Source of the DNA: JAPLGE01 sp964355545
Lineage (GTDB): Bacteria; Bipolaricaulota; Bipolaricaulia; UBA7950; UBA9294
NCBI GenBank assembly: GCA_964355545.1
Contig: CAYHEK010000039.1
Span: 1 to 14,065, forward strand
DNA: 14,065 nucleotides
Reading direction: 5' to 3'
Below the pieces are notes generated by a model. That model was not told the DNA's origin. It worked only from the letters and a program-made list of their open reading frames with translations, and did not search any database. Numbering within the stretch: the stretch's first letter is position 1; every line of letters starts with the position of its first letter. Position numbers and translations under genes: made by a program. This document shows positions 1 to 7,704 of this stretch, in pieces.

Positions 1-36
1 TCCCTGGGCGACTCTGCGCGGAGACGGCGCAGCGGC

Positions 37-495
37 TTAGGCGGCGAGGTCGGCGAGGCCGTGGAGGACGAAGAGAACGAGGACCATGCGCACGGCGGTC
101 CCCAGGCCTGAGGCGAGCGCGAAGAGGACGGGCCGGTTCCCCACGAGGGCGAAGAGGTAGAGGGAGACGGTGTCGGGGAAGCCGGGGACGGAGAGGAGGA
201 CGAACACGGCCCAGAATCCGAACCGCCGGACGAAGCGCTCGCTCCACTCGAGAACCCGGCGGATCCAGGCATAACGGCGAGCAAGGCGCTGGAAGCGGCC
301 GGTCGACTTCACTCGGTCGCCGAGGAAGAAGACGAGGTACGAGCCGACCGTCTTTCCCGCGACCGCGAAGACGAAGATCCATCCGAGGGGGAGCCAGGTG
401 TAGCCGAGGACGGGGATCTCGCTTGGGGTCGGGAGGACGACCGCCGCGCCGACCTCGTACAGGAAGATGAGGAGAAGAGCCGCGAGCGCATGCAC
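37..495 (-). CDS. VTT/DedA-like small membrane protein
   Basis: A 152-residue, strongly hydrophobic protein with about four membrane segments (roughly residues 3-22, 35-58, 94-117 and 122-145). It resembles the VTT/SNARE-associated (DedA-like) fold. Visible marks are LPTPSEIPV near residue 21, the re-entrant-loop-like AGKTVGSYLVFFLGD at 46-60, and LLSVPGFPDT at 100-109 where DedA proteins carry an F/R-x-x-PG motif. DedA-type proteins are inner-membrane proteins, some linked to undecaprenyl-phosphate or lipid flipping; the substrate here is unknown. It is shorter than typical DedA proteins (about 200 residues). The start is a GTG at 495 with no clear ribosome-binding site, so the N-terminus is uncertain. 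It lies 53 bp after rsfS on the same strand and is probably the last gene of the LCP-rsfS unit. The call is from motif pattern only. Confidence 0.7.
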   Translation of the reverse strand: MHALAALLLIFLYEVGAAVVLPTPSEIPVLGYTWLPLGWIFVFAVAGKTVGSYLVFFLGDRVKSTGRFQRLARRYAWIRRVLEWSERFVRRFGFWAVFVLLSVPGFPDTVSLYLFALVGNRPVLFALASGLGTAVRMVLVLFVLHGLADLAA

Positions 496-548
496 GTCGG
501 GACTGTACCGGGACTACTTTGCCGGGGCAAGCCGGCGCGCGTCGCCCC

Positions 549-890
549 TTACGACACGGCCGCCGCGTCGGGGACGATGCGGTCGGCCCAGAGGGACTCG
601 ATGTCGTAGAAGTCGCGCGCCTCGCGCAAGAAGACGTGGACCACGAGCTCCCCGTAGTCGAGGACGGCCCACCGCCGCTCGGCGATCCCCTCTCGGTGCT
701 CCGCCTTCACGGGGAGCTTCTCGAGCAGGTTCGACACGATCGCCTTCACCTGCGCCGAGCTCTCTCCGTGCGTGATCACGAAGTAACGTGTGGGAATCGA
801 GGTGTCGCGCAGGTCGATGACGACGGTCCTTTCGCCTTTCTTCTCTGCGATGAGGGCGATCGCCTGGCAGAGGAGAGAGGCCTCATCCAT
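549..890 (-). CDS. rsfS: Ribosomal silencing factor RsfS (Iojap family)
   Basis: A 113-residue RsfS. The family binds ribosomal protein L14 (uL14) on the 50S subunit and blocks joining with 30S, lowering translation in starvation. The Iojap core is clear: VVIDLRDTSIPTRYFVIT at about 23-40, the S-x-x-Q-V-K-A-I helix at 44-51, and WAVLDYGELVVHVFL at 74-88 followed by R-x-F-Y-D-I-E-S-L-W. Length is normal. The ATG at 890 is preferred over an upstream in-frame TTG (902) because it matches the family N-terminus and has a GAGG six bases upstream. The start overlaps the end of the LCP gene by 8 bp, indicating translational coupling. The usual partner nadD is not in the window. Confidence 0.93.
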   Translation of the reverse strand: MDEASLLCQAIALIAEKKGERTVVIDLRDTSIPTRYFVITHGESSAQVKAIVSNLLEKLPVKAEHREGIAERRWAVLDYGELVVHVFLREARDFYDIESLWADRIVPDAAAVS

Positions 891-2091
891 CCTTGGCCTC
901 AAAGCCGGCGCCGGCGACGAGGATGAGGTCGGTCCCGGCCGGAACGAGCGCCTTCAGCGCGGTGTAGTGCGGCTCGAACTCGGCCTGGGAGACGACGGCG
1001 GAGTTCGTGCCGCTCGGGAGGGCGTCCTGGAGCATCTTCGCCTTGGCCGCGTCGCCGCTCACGGTGACGATGTAGGTCTTGTCGTAGGTGAACACCTCGG
1101 CGTTCGCGATCTTCGAGACCTGGAAGTTGCGCTTCTTCAGGTAGTCGGCGGTGTTTGACGCCATCTGTTTGACGCCGTTTCCGTTGAACACGGCGACCGC
1201 GATCTCGGCGGGGGTGAGGAGGTCGATCCCCTTGAGCATCCGCGCGACAAGCCGCGCCATCTCCACGACCTGCGGCTCGAGGTAGCTCACCTCGTCGATC
1301 ATCACAGAAACGGTCGGAACGGTCGCCATCTGCAAGCGGTTCGGGCCAACCCCCTGGAGGATCCGCGCGAGGTCGTAGAGGTCGATCAGGGAGAGGTCGC
1401 TCTTCAGGTACGGGTGAACTCCCTTCACGAGCTTGCGGATCGTGGCGAGGTCCTTGTTCTGGAACCCCTTCTTCAGGACGGCGGCGATCATCTCCTGCTG
1501 GCGGGCGATCCGGCCGAGGTCGCCGCTTGGGTCGCCGCGGAAGCGGATGTAGTCGAGGGCCGTCTTTCCGTCCATCGTCTGCGTGCCCGGCTTGATGTCG
1601 ATGTGCAGGGGCGGGGTCGCCCGCTCGTCGTTGTACACCATCCGCTCCTTGACGGTGATCGTCACCCCGCCAAGGTCGTCGATCAGCCGCTGGAATCCAT
1701 CGTATCCGAGCGCGATGTAGAAGGGGACGTCCACCCCAAGGAGGTCGGAGACGGTCTTGCAGGCGAGGTCTGGCCCGCCGAGGGTGTAGGTGGCGTTCAG
1801 CTTGTGGAACTCGCCGTTTGCGAACTTCACCCGCAGGTCGCGCGGGAGGGAAAGGAGGGCGACGTCTTTCCCCGGAGCGACGCTCGCGACCATCATCGTG
1901 TCGCTCCGGCTCGTTCCCTCCACGTTGTCCAGGCCAAGGAGCAGGATGTTCGCCCGGCCGCCGTGGGCGGTCAGCCGTCCGACGTGCCGCTGCGTGAGAA
2001 GGTACCACCCGAGGACGATCCCGACCGCCACGACCACAACCGCGATCCCGATCAGGAGCGGTCGACGAATCCTTCTTCTCCGCCTCCTCAT
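883..2091 (-). CDS. LytR-CpsA-Psr (LCP) family cell-wall polymer ligase with LytR_C domain
   Basis: A 402-residue protein of the LCP family, which attaches polyprenyl-linked glycopolymers (teichoic acid, capsule or arabinogalactan type) to peptidoglycan on the outer face of the membrane. Order: Arg-rich cytoplasmic start (MRRRRRRIRRP), one membrane anchor at about 12-32, the LCP catalytic domain at about 45-230, and a LytR_C domain at about 296-391 (EIAVAVFNGNGVKQMA onward). LCP hallmarks are ILLLGLDN, RSDTMM (62-67), LPRDLRV, and the late RFRGDPSGDLGRIARQQ block (193-209) with the conserved arginines. An in-frame GTG exists at 2118, but it sits inside the likely promoter (2109-2137). The ATG at 2091 has GAGGGGGTGGAG just upstream, so it was chosen. 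It is the first gene of a minus-strand unit with rsfS and the VTT protein. Confidence 0.92.
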   Translation of the reverse strand: MRRRRRRIRRPLLIGIAVVVVAVGIVLGWYLLTQRHVGRLTAHGGRANILLLGLDNVEGTSRSDTMMVASVAPGKDVALLSLPRDLRVKFANGEFHKLNATYTLGGPDLACKTVSDLLGVDVPFYIALGYDGFQRLIDDLGGVTITVKERMVYNDERATPPLHIDIKPGTQTMDGKTALDYIRFRGDPSGDLGRIARQQEMIAAVLKKGFQNKDLATIRKLVKGVHPYLKSDLSLIDLYDLARILQGVGPNRLQMATVPTVSVMIDEVSYLEPQVVEMARLVARMLKGIDLLTPAEIAVAVFNGNGVKQMASNTADYLKKRNFQVSKIANAEVFTYDKTYIVTVSGDAAKAKMLQDALPSGTNSAVVSQAEFEPHYTALKALVPAGTDLILVAGAGFEAKDG

Positions 2092-2108
2092 CTCCACCCC
2101 CTCGCCAG

Positions 2109-2137
2109 ACGCTAGCACAAGAAAAGCCGAATGTCAA
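2109..2137 (-). promoter_or_regulatory. Predicted sigma-70 promoter for LCP-rsfS unit
   Basis: On the minus strand, TTGACA (2132-2137), a 17 bp spacer, then TAGCGT (2109-2114) preceded by TGC, an extended -10 pattern. Predicted transcription start is near 2102, only about 11 nt before the ATG at 2091. This rules against the upstream GTG at 2118, which would lie within the promoter. Confidence 0.65.
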
Positions 2138-2182
2138 CCGCAAGAGGGCTAGGGAGCGCTTCTCCCTCTCTCGCGCGAGGAG

Positions 2183-2210
2183 TTGACACCCCGGGGGAGG
2201 GAGGTATCCT
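2183..2210 (+). promoter_or_regulatory. Predicted sigma-70 promoter for AMMECR1-mtaB-phoH operon
   Basis: TTGACA (2183-2188), 16 bp spacer, TATCCT (2205-2210). Predicted start of transcription is about 2217, 12 nt before the ATG at 2229. It faces away from the LCP promoter; the two -35 boxes are about 45 bp apart. Confidence 0.65.
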
Positions 2211-2228
2211 TGTGGCGTGGGAAGAGGA

Positions 2229-2735
2229 ATGAGCGATCCGTACGTGAAACTGGCGCGCGAGGCGGTGGAGACCTACGTGCGCGAGCGCCGCACCGTCCCA
2301 CCTCCCGACCCGCTCCCCGCGCGAATGCGGGAGAGGGCGGGAGCCTTCGTCTCGCTCAAGAAGGGAGGGATGCTGCGCGGCTGCATCGGAACCTTTCTCC
2401 CCTCCGAGCCGGACATCGCCCGCGAGGTGATCGCAAGCGCGGTCAAGTCGGCGAGCGCCGACCCGCGCTTCCCGCCGGTCAAGGAGGAAGAGCTCGCGGA
2501 CCTCTCCTACTCCATCGACCTCCTCTCGGAGCCCGTGTCCTCGAGCGAGGAGGAGCTCGACCCCAAGCGCTACGGGGTGATCGTAGAGAGCGGTTGGCGC
2601 CGCGGCCTCCTCCTTCCCGACCTCGAGGGCGTGGAGACGGTCGAGGAGCAGGTCGCGATCGCGCGGGCGAAGGCGGGAATCGGACCCGAGGAGCCGGTTC
2701 GTCTATGGCGCTTCACCGTGGAGCGGCACACGTAG
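2229..2735 (+). CDS. AMMECR1 domain protein (AmmeMemoRadiSam protein A-like)
   Basis: A 168-residue protein that is almost entirely one AMMECR1 domain. The family signature LRGCIG is at residues 49-54. It is followed by the helix containing REVIASAVKSASADPRF (65-81) and the C-terminal GLLLPDLEGVETVEEQ block (126-141) ahead of a KAGI motif. The biochemical role of the domain is unresolved. In many prokaryotes it is encoded with a Memo-like protein and a radical SAM enzyme (the AmmeMemoRadiSam set). Here the next gene is a radical SAM enzyme of the methylthiotransferase class, and no Memo gene is present. The ATG at 2229 (purine-rich GGGAAGAGGA directly upstream) is preferred over the in-frame GTG at 2217, which coincides with the predicted transcription start. 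It abuts mtaB with no gap. Confidence 0.9.
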   Translation: MSDPYVKLAREAVETYVRERRTVPPPDPLPARMRERAGAFVSLKKGGMLRGCIGTFLPSEPDIAREVIASAVKSASADPRFPPVKEEELADLSYSIDLLSEPVSSSEEELDPKRYGVIVESGWRRGLLLPDLEGVETVEEQVAIARAKAGIGPEEPVRLWRFTVERHT

Positions 2736-4043
2736 ATGGCGAAGACGACGGACCGGCCGCGCGTGCGGTTTCTCACCTTCGGCTGCCGCGTGAACCAGTA
2801 CGAGACGCAGGCGATGTGGAGGCACCTCTCCTCGGACTTCGACCTTTCAAGCGGCGAGGCCGACCTCTACCTCGTGAGCGCCTGTACCGTCACCGCGCTC
2901 GCCGAGAAGAAGGCGCGCCAGGCGATCCGGCGTCTGCGCCGCGAGCACCCGGAGGCGAAGGTCGTTCTCCTGGGGTGCCTGGCCGACGCTGCCCTGCAGG
3001 GTCTGACCGAGATGGACGACGTCGACTTTCTCGCAGGGAACGCGTGGAAGGGACGGATCTCTGAGCTCGCTCGCCGCGCCCTCGCAGGCGAGCGCGGTCG
3101 AGTTGCTGGGATCGCCCCTTCCCCTCTCGAGGAGGAGCGGGCGGAGCGGGACTCAAGAAAGGTGCGCGCCTTCCTCAAGGTCCAGGACGGCTGCGACCTT
3201 TTGTGCACCTTCTGCCGCACGCGCCAGGTGCGCGGCCCGTCGCGCTCGAAGGCGATCTGTGCCGCGGTCGAGGAAGCGCGCGCCCTCGTCGCCGCCGGGT
3301 GCCCGGAGGTCGTCCTCTCCGGGATCAACCTCGCCCAGTACCGAGGAGAAGAAGGGGACCTCGCTGACCTCGTGCGGGCGATCCTCACGATCGGGGGACT
3401 CCGCCGCCTGCGCCTGGGGTCGATCAACGCCTATGGGGTCACGGAGGAGGTCCTCCAGGCCTTCGCGTGCGACGACCGCGCCTGCCCACACTTCCACATC
3501 CCCCTTCAGAGCGGAGACGACGCAGTCCTCCGCCGGATGGGACGGGGATACACCGCCATGGACTACCTCGCCACTGTCGAGCGGGTCCGTCGCGCGATCC
3601 CCAAAGCGACGCTCGGGGCCGACGTGATCGTCGGCTTCCCGGGGGAGGACGAAGCGGCGTTTGCGCGGACGTGCGGCCTCGTCGAGGAGGTCGAGTTTGC
3701 CAACCTGCACGTCTTCCGGTACTCTCCCCGCAAGGGAACGGCGGCGGCCATTCTCCCTCACCCTGTTCCGGAGTGGACGAAGCGGGAGCGCGCGGAGCGC
3801 TTGGAGGAACTCGCGACCAGGGTCCGCGGGGAGGTATTCGAGGGGCTTCTTGGAGGGAAAGAGAAGGTCCTCGTCGAGGAGCGCGTGGATGGAATGTGGC
3901 GCGGCTACACGCGCGGCTACCTCAACGTCCAGTTCCGTGCGGACGGTCCGGTAACAATCGGGCAGGAGGTCGCAGTGCGGATCGGGGAAGCGGTGGGAGA
4001 CCATCTCGAGGGGGTGAGTGACGATCGAGCAGGAGTGCGCTGA
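2736..4043 (+). CDS. mtaB: tRNA t6A37 methylthiotransferase MtaB
   Basis: A 435-residue radical SAM methylthiotransferase. MtaB converts t6A at position 37 of ANN-decoding tRNAs to ms2t6A. Order: N-terminal UPF0004/MTTase domain with the second [4Fe-4S] cluster cysteines C17 (in TFGCRVNQYETQ, typical of the MtaB subgroup), C50 and C81; radical SAM domain with C153-x3-C157-x2-C160 followed by RGPSRS; later HIPLQSGDDAVLRRMGRGY (254-272) and VIVGFPGEDE (298-306); C-terminal TRAM domain at about 371-427. Length fits the family. FCRTRQVRG replaces the more usual FCxYCxIPxxRG wording after the SAM cysteines, but all three cysteines are intact. The stop of the AMMECR1 gene (TAG) directly precedes this ATG, and the end overlaps phoH by 26 bp, so all three are likely one operon. 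Confidence 0.93.
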   Translation: MAKTTDRPRVRFLTFGCRVNQYETQAMWRHLSSDFDLSSGEADLYLVSACTVTALAEKKARQAIRRLRREHPEAKVVLLGCLADAALQGLTEMDDVDFLAGNAWKGRISELARRALAGERGRVAGIAPSPLEEERAERDSRKVRAFLKVQDGCDLLCTFCRTRQVRGPSRSKAICAAVEEARALVAAGCPEVVLSGINLAQYRGEEGDLADLVRAILTIGGLRRLRLGSINAYGVTEEVLQAFACDDRACPHFHIPLQSGDDAVLRRMGRGYTAMDYLATVERVRRAIPKATLGADVIVGFPGEDEAAFARTCGLVEEVEFANLHVFRYSPRKGTAAAILPHPVPEWTKRERAERLEELATRVRGEVFEGLLGGKEKVLVEERVDGMWRGYTRGYLNVQFRADGPVTIGQEVAVRIGEAVGDHLEGVSDDRAGVR

Positions 4044-4995
4044 GATCACGCTCCGCGACAACGCGGAGTCGACGGCCCTCCTCGGCGAGTTCAACCGGAA
4101 TCTGCGCGAGATCGAGAAGATCTTCCCGGCGCGGATCCTCGCCCGCGGAGAGACGATCAAGATCGAGGGAACACGTGAGGAGGTTGAGCAGGTCCGCTCT
4201 CTCTTCGACAAGCTCCTCGACCTGATCGAGAAGAACCACGTCCCCACCCTCGAGGAGGTCCGCTACCTGATCGGTCAGGTCAAGGAGGGCCGCGGGGTGG
4301 AGGGGGTCCTCTCGAACGTCGTGCGGGTCACGCACTGGGGGGAGGAGATCCGCACGAAGACGGTCGGCCAGGACCGCTACGTCGAGGCAATCCGCGCAAA
4401 CGACATCGTCTTCTCCATCGGTCCGGCCGGGACCGGGAAGACCTACCTCGCCGTGGCTCTGGCGATCGACTACCTGAAGAAGGAGAGGGTGAAACGCATC
4501 ATCCTCACCCGACCGGCGGTCGAGGCCGGTGAGGAACTGGGCTTCCTCCCCGGCGACATCCAGGCGAAGGTCAGCCCGTACCTGCGGCCGCTCTACGACG
4601 CGATCTTCGACATGATCCCCGCTGCGGAGTTCGAGAAGCTCCTCGAGCACGGCCGGATCGAGATAGCGCCGCTTGCCTTCATGCGCGGCCGCACGCTCAA
4701 CAACAGCTTCGTCATCCTCGACGAAGCGCAGAACACCACCTCGATCCAGATGAAGATGTTCCTTACGCGCCTGGGGTTCCACTCCAAGGCGGTGATCACC
4801 GGCGATGTCACCCAGATTGACCTTGAGGGCCACGCCTCCGGCCTCCTCGCCGTGCAGGAGATCCTAACCGAGATCGAGGGGATCTCCTTCGTCTACCTTG
4901 ACAAGGAGGACGTCGTCCGCCACCCGCTCGTCGCCCGGATCATCGACGCCTACGAACGCAAGGAGCAGCGGAAGAACGGGCCGAACGCAGCCTGA
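4018..4995 (+). CDS. phoH: PhoH-like ATPase (YbeZ/PhoH family)
   Basis: A 325-residue PhoH family P-loop ATPase. An N-terminal KH-like region (about 8-75) precedes the ATPase core. Walker A is GPAGTGKT (135-142), Walker B is FVILDEAQNTT (231-241), and further family blocks are LTRPAVEAGEELGFLPGD (163-180), the AFMRGRTL stretch and TGDVTQIDL (261-269). Family members are linked to RNA metabolism and are often encoded beside ybeY; no ybeY follows here. The GTG start lies inside the end of mtaB, with a strong GAGGGGGTGA sequence immediately upstream, which suggests coupling. No clear terminator is seen in the short gap after the stop. Confidence 0.92.
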   Translation: MTIEQECAEITLRDNAESTALLGEFNRNLREIEKIFPARILARGETIKIEGTREEVEQVRSLFDKLLDLIEKNHVPTLEEVRYLIGQVKEGRGVEGVLSNVVRVTHWGEEIRTKTVGQDRYVEAIRANDIVFSIGPAGTGKTYLAVALAIDYLKKERVKRIILTRPAVEAGEELGFLPGDIQAKVSPYLRPLYDAIFDMIPAAEFEKLLEHGRIEIAPLAFMRGRTLNNSFVILDEAQNTTSIQMKMFLTRLGFHSKAVITGDVTQIDLEGHASGLLAVQEILTEIEGISFVYLDKEDVVRHPLVARIIDAYERKEQRKNGPNAA

Positions 4996-5019
4996 GCGCG
5001 CCGCCTTCCTCCCACCCCG

Positions 5020-5040
5020 ATCGATTGCGTCCATCGATTG
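5020..5040 (+). repeat. Direct repeat ATCGATTG x2 at promoter
   Basis: Two exact copies of ATCGATTG (5020-5027 and 5033-5040), 13 bp start to start. The second runs into the -35 box of the promoter at 5038-5066. Each contains the palindrome ATCGAT. The position would suit an operator for the secreted-protein gene, but two short copies could be chance. Confidence 0.35.
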
Positions 5041-5066
5041 ACTCCGGGCAGGGAATTCCCTACAGT
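5038..5066 (+). promoter_or_regulatory. Predicted sigma-70 promoter for secreted-protein gene
   Basis: TTGACT (5038-5043), 17 bp spacer, TACAGT (5061-5066). The predicted transcript starts near 5073 and leaves a leader of about 75 nt before the ATG at 5148. It shows that the gene can be expressed apart from the phoH operon. The same -10 hexamer recurs before the tRNA gene. Confidence 0.65.
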
Positions 5067-5147
5067 GAGCGGAAGATCGTTTCTTGTTTGTCATCTTCGT
5101 CGCGCGCACGGAATGCCCACCGACATCGGGGAAAGGCGGTGACTGCG

Positions 5148-7610
5148 ATGGTGCGAAGAAGCGTCCTGGCCCTTCTGTGGGCCGCCGTTGTAGCGGGGGC
5201 GTCGGTTCTCTCTCTCGGGGCTCAGTTCGAGTTCCCGCTTGGGCCCACCTCTCCGCTGCCGAGTGGCGAGTCGGCCGGCGACTCGATCGACTTCGGGGAC
5301 GTCCCGGTCGGACAGACCCGGACGGCGCAGTACACGTTCAAGGTGCTCGAGACGAGCGAGACGGCGGCTCGGGTGACGATCTACGACCCCTGCGCGCCGT
5401 TCGGCTTGGCGGAGCTTGCGGCCCGCAGCCTGACCCTCCAGCCGGGGCAATCGATCACGTTCAAAGTGACCTTCACTCCCCCGGAGGCAAAGAGCTACGC
5501 GTGCCGGTTCACGATCCGCGCCGAGGGCGGCCGTCCGGTGCAGGTGAAGGAGACCGTCGTCCAGTTGAAAGGTCGCGGGGTGGCCGGCGGTAGGACCCCG
5601 CCACCGAGCGAATCGACGACGCCCTCCCTGACGTTCCCGTTTGCCGTTCCGTTGACCACGCCGGCGGAGTCGGCAGGGGCGATCGGCGGCGCGACCGACG
5701 GCGCGGGCAAGTTCTCGGCCACCCTGTCGCCGACGACGACCGTCACCGGCACGCTGATCGAATGCGGCGGCGGCCCGCTCGCCAAGAAGGATTTCGGCCT
5801 CGCCCGCCGAGCCGACGGGTTCGGGGTGACGGCGGCTGGCTACCGCGAGACGACGGTGACGAAGTACGACCGCGTCTCGTTCTTCGGCCTCGAGACGATC
5901 GACCTGGGGACGGTCTGTCTCGAGCCGGCCGCGGAAGAGCCCCCCGCGCAAGCGGAAACGCCTCTCTCCACCGAGATAGGCAAGTGCCCGTGCTGCTCGA
6001 TCACGGTCGAGGCAGAGCTGTGCTGCCCCAAGGAGTTTGTCGTGACCGACACCGCCTATTCGCCCCAGAGGATAAGGATTCGAGTCGCGTACTGCGAGCC
6101 GATCGATGAGTGGCCCGGGATCGACGTCTCGACCATTCCGCTGACCGACACCGGCGGCATCCTCTGGGACCCGCACCTGCCGTCCCCTCCCACTCCTTCG
6201 CCGATCGACCCGACGCGGATCGGCGTCACATCGGTCACCGTCAACGGAGAGGCCCTCTACTCGGGGCCCGGCAAGGAGAGAGTCGAGCTCTACCGGTGGT
6301 TCCACGAGCCCGGGGAGTACCGGATCGAAGCGACCGTCGGACGCTTCAACGGCGAGACGTGCACCTGCGCGAAGGAGTTCAAGATCCTGCCGTGCCCGGA
6401 TGTGGTCGTCGAACCGCGGTGGAAGATCGAGGAAGACGAGAACTGTTCGCCTGTCACTGCCGTGTTCGACGTCTTCTGCGCCGGCGGTGCGGATGAGATC
6501 TGCGAAGTGATCGGGCCGTGGGGGAGGGTCTTCAAGCCGAACGAGTTACCGCTACGAGAGACGTACACGAACGAAACCGCCTGTCGGACGCTCACCTACA
6601 ACGACAAGATGACCGTGATCACAAAGCACTGCTGCGAACAGACGCTGCCCTTCGGCCCGATCGAGGTCAACCCCCCGCTGTGGGTCAAGGATAAGTGCGT
6701 CGAGCTGCGCGTCAACCCGAGCGGGTCCGCACCGACAGAGGTCGAGATCGCGTTCAATGACGGAGGGTACGGCTGCGCTTGGTGCCCGGACTACAAGCTC
6801 AAGGTCGACTGGGGCGACGGGACGATCTCGACCAAGTACGAGGGGTACCGCCCCGCCGAGAACTACGTCACCCATCGCTATCCAGATCCCGGCCCTTCCT
6901 CTCTCGAGAGGCGCCCTGCGTACGAAATCCAAATCGAAGTCGTCGACGACTGCGGCCGCTTCGAGCGGTGCGTGACGACCTACTGCCCGTTCCCGGAAGG
7001 GCTGCTCTCTGAGGCGCAATTGGACGACTTTATTGACAGCGCAGGGGAGATCACGAGCGGCGACCGGCTCGTCCAACTCGTGCAGGGTCTCTCTTCCGCC
7101 TTCGAGCGCGTGGGTCAGTCCACTGATACCGGCGTCGGAATCTGCCACGTCCTCCTCAGCGTGACGCTTTCGGGGGTGGACATCGGTCGCTATAGCGACC
7201 TCGATGAGTTGGCCTGGACTCTGGGAAGCGACATCGCCGGAGGCGTCTTTGGCCCTGAGAGCACGACTCGTCGTGGAGCCGGAGAAGGCCGACAATGGCG
7301 ATTCAGCCACAGCGGTGATCCAAGCGACCCGATGTACAACGCCGCCAAGCTCGTCTACATTCCTGGGGAGCGGCCGTACTTCGAGCTTACAATGCTCTAC
7401 GGGAACTGCGATCGATGCCCCGTCCTCCCGGCCTACGTGATCCACGCGTCGCTCACCGACGCCCAAGCCCGAAAACGAGTCGAAGAGGCGCGCGGCGACC
7501 TTGACGATCCGGAGTCGGTCACAGAGCGCACCCTCTACAGCGTGGCGATCGACGTCGTCTTAGAGATCGGTCTGTGCTGCCCGGAAGGACAAGGAGAGTG
7601 CGAGCGATAG
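5148..7610 (+). CDS. Large secreted cysteine-rich protein with ASH/HYDIN-like and PKD-like domains
   Basis: I do not recognise this protein as a whole. It is an 820-residue exported protein with a signal peptide (MVRRSVLALLWAAVVAGASV, cleavage near residue 25). It has an ASH/HYDIN-like Ig domain at about 45-142 (IDFGDVPVGQT ... LTLQPGQSITFKVTFTP). A low-complexity Pro/Ser/Thr stretch follows at about 150-175, then a possible carboxypeptidase-regulatory-like segment at about 196-260 that ends VTAAGYRETTV...IDLGTVCLEP. A cysteine-dense region spans 280-613 and includes CPCC (280-283), CC pairs (292-293, 495-496) and CTC. Inside it is a PKD-like domain at about 515-605 (VDWGDGT 553-559, then HRYPDPG). 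The last 200 residues are unclassified and end with another LCCPEG motif. I count 31 cysteines in the mature protein. The ATG at 5148 has GGCGGTGA five bases upstream; the frame is open back to 5025 but without signal-like sequence. No lipobox, sortase motif or catalytic motif is visible. A structural or adhesive surface role is inference. Confidence 0.8.
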   Translation: MVRRSVLALLWAAVVAGASVLSLGAQFEFPLGPTSPLPSGESAGDSIDFGDVPVGQTRTAQYTFKVLETSETAARVTIYDPCAPFGLAELAARSLTLQPGQSITFKVTFTPPEAKSYACRFTIRAEGGRPVQVKETVVQLKGRGVAGGRTPPPSESTTPSLTFPFAVPLTTPAESAGAIGGATDGAGKFSATLSPTTTVTGTLIECGGGPLAKKDFGLARRADGFGVTAAGYRETTVTKYDRVSFFGLETIDLGTVCLEPAAEEPPAQAETPLSTEIGKCPCCSITVEAELCCPKEFVVTDTAYSPQRIRIRVAYCEPIDEWPGIDVSTIPLTDTGGILWDPHLPSPPTPSPIDPTRIGVTSVTVNGEALYSGPGKERVELYRWFHEPGEYRIEATVGRFNGETCTCAKEFKILPCPDVVVEPRWKIEEDENCSPVTAVFDVFCAGGADEICEVIGPWGRVFKPNELPLRETYTNETACRTLTYNDKMTVITKHCCEQTLPFGPIEVNPPLWVKDKCVELRVNPSGSAPTEVEIAFNDGGYGCAWCPDYKLKVDWGDGTISTKYEGYRPAENYVTHRYPDPGPSSLERRPAYEIQIEVVDDCGRFERCVTTYCPFPEGLLSEAQLDDFIDSAGEITSGDRLVQLVQGLSSAFERVGQSTDTGVGICHVLLSVTLSGVDIGRYSDLDELAWTLGSDIAGGVFGPESTTRRGAGEGRQWRFSHSGDPSDPMYNAAKLVYIPGERPYFELTMLYGNCDRCPVLPAYVIHASLTDAQARKRVEEARGDLDDPESVTERTLYSVAIDVVLEIGLCCPEGQGECER

Positions 7611-7704
7611 GCAATCTTGCTTCGACACGTTGTCGCCCGGAGGGCAGACGGTCCAGAACCCAGTGGTTCGGCCGCGCCATCATCCAGTCGGGGCTAACAG
7701 ATTT

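Noticed and set aside
14..32. Hairpin CTGCGC-7 nt-GCGCAG just after the VTT gene stop
   Set aside because: The stem is only 6 bp and no T-run follows in the minus direction before the window edge, so a terminator cannot be supported.
519..926. Plus-strand open frame of 135 codons opposite rsfS
   Set aside because: It lies fully over the well-supported rsfS and LCP genes, is arginine/acid-rich shadow sequence and has no recognisable domain; high GC content creates many such frames.
899..2143. Second long minus-strand frame (414 codons) over the LCP gene
   Set aside because: Composition is repetitive Arg/Pro/Asp-rich, typical of an out-of-frame reading of a GC-rich gene; the LCP frame carries conserved motifs.
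2217..4043. Complete AmmeMemoRadiSam system
   Set aside because: The radical SAM gene after AMMECR1 is clearly MtaB (UPF0004 and TRAM domains), not the AmmeMemoRadiSam enzyme, and no Memo gene is present.
7611..7704. Bidirectional terminator in the convergent gap
   Set aside because: Only a 4-bp GCCC-GGA-GGGC stem is visible with no T-run on either side; nothing else of note in these 94 bp.
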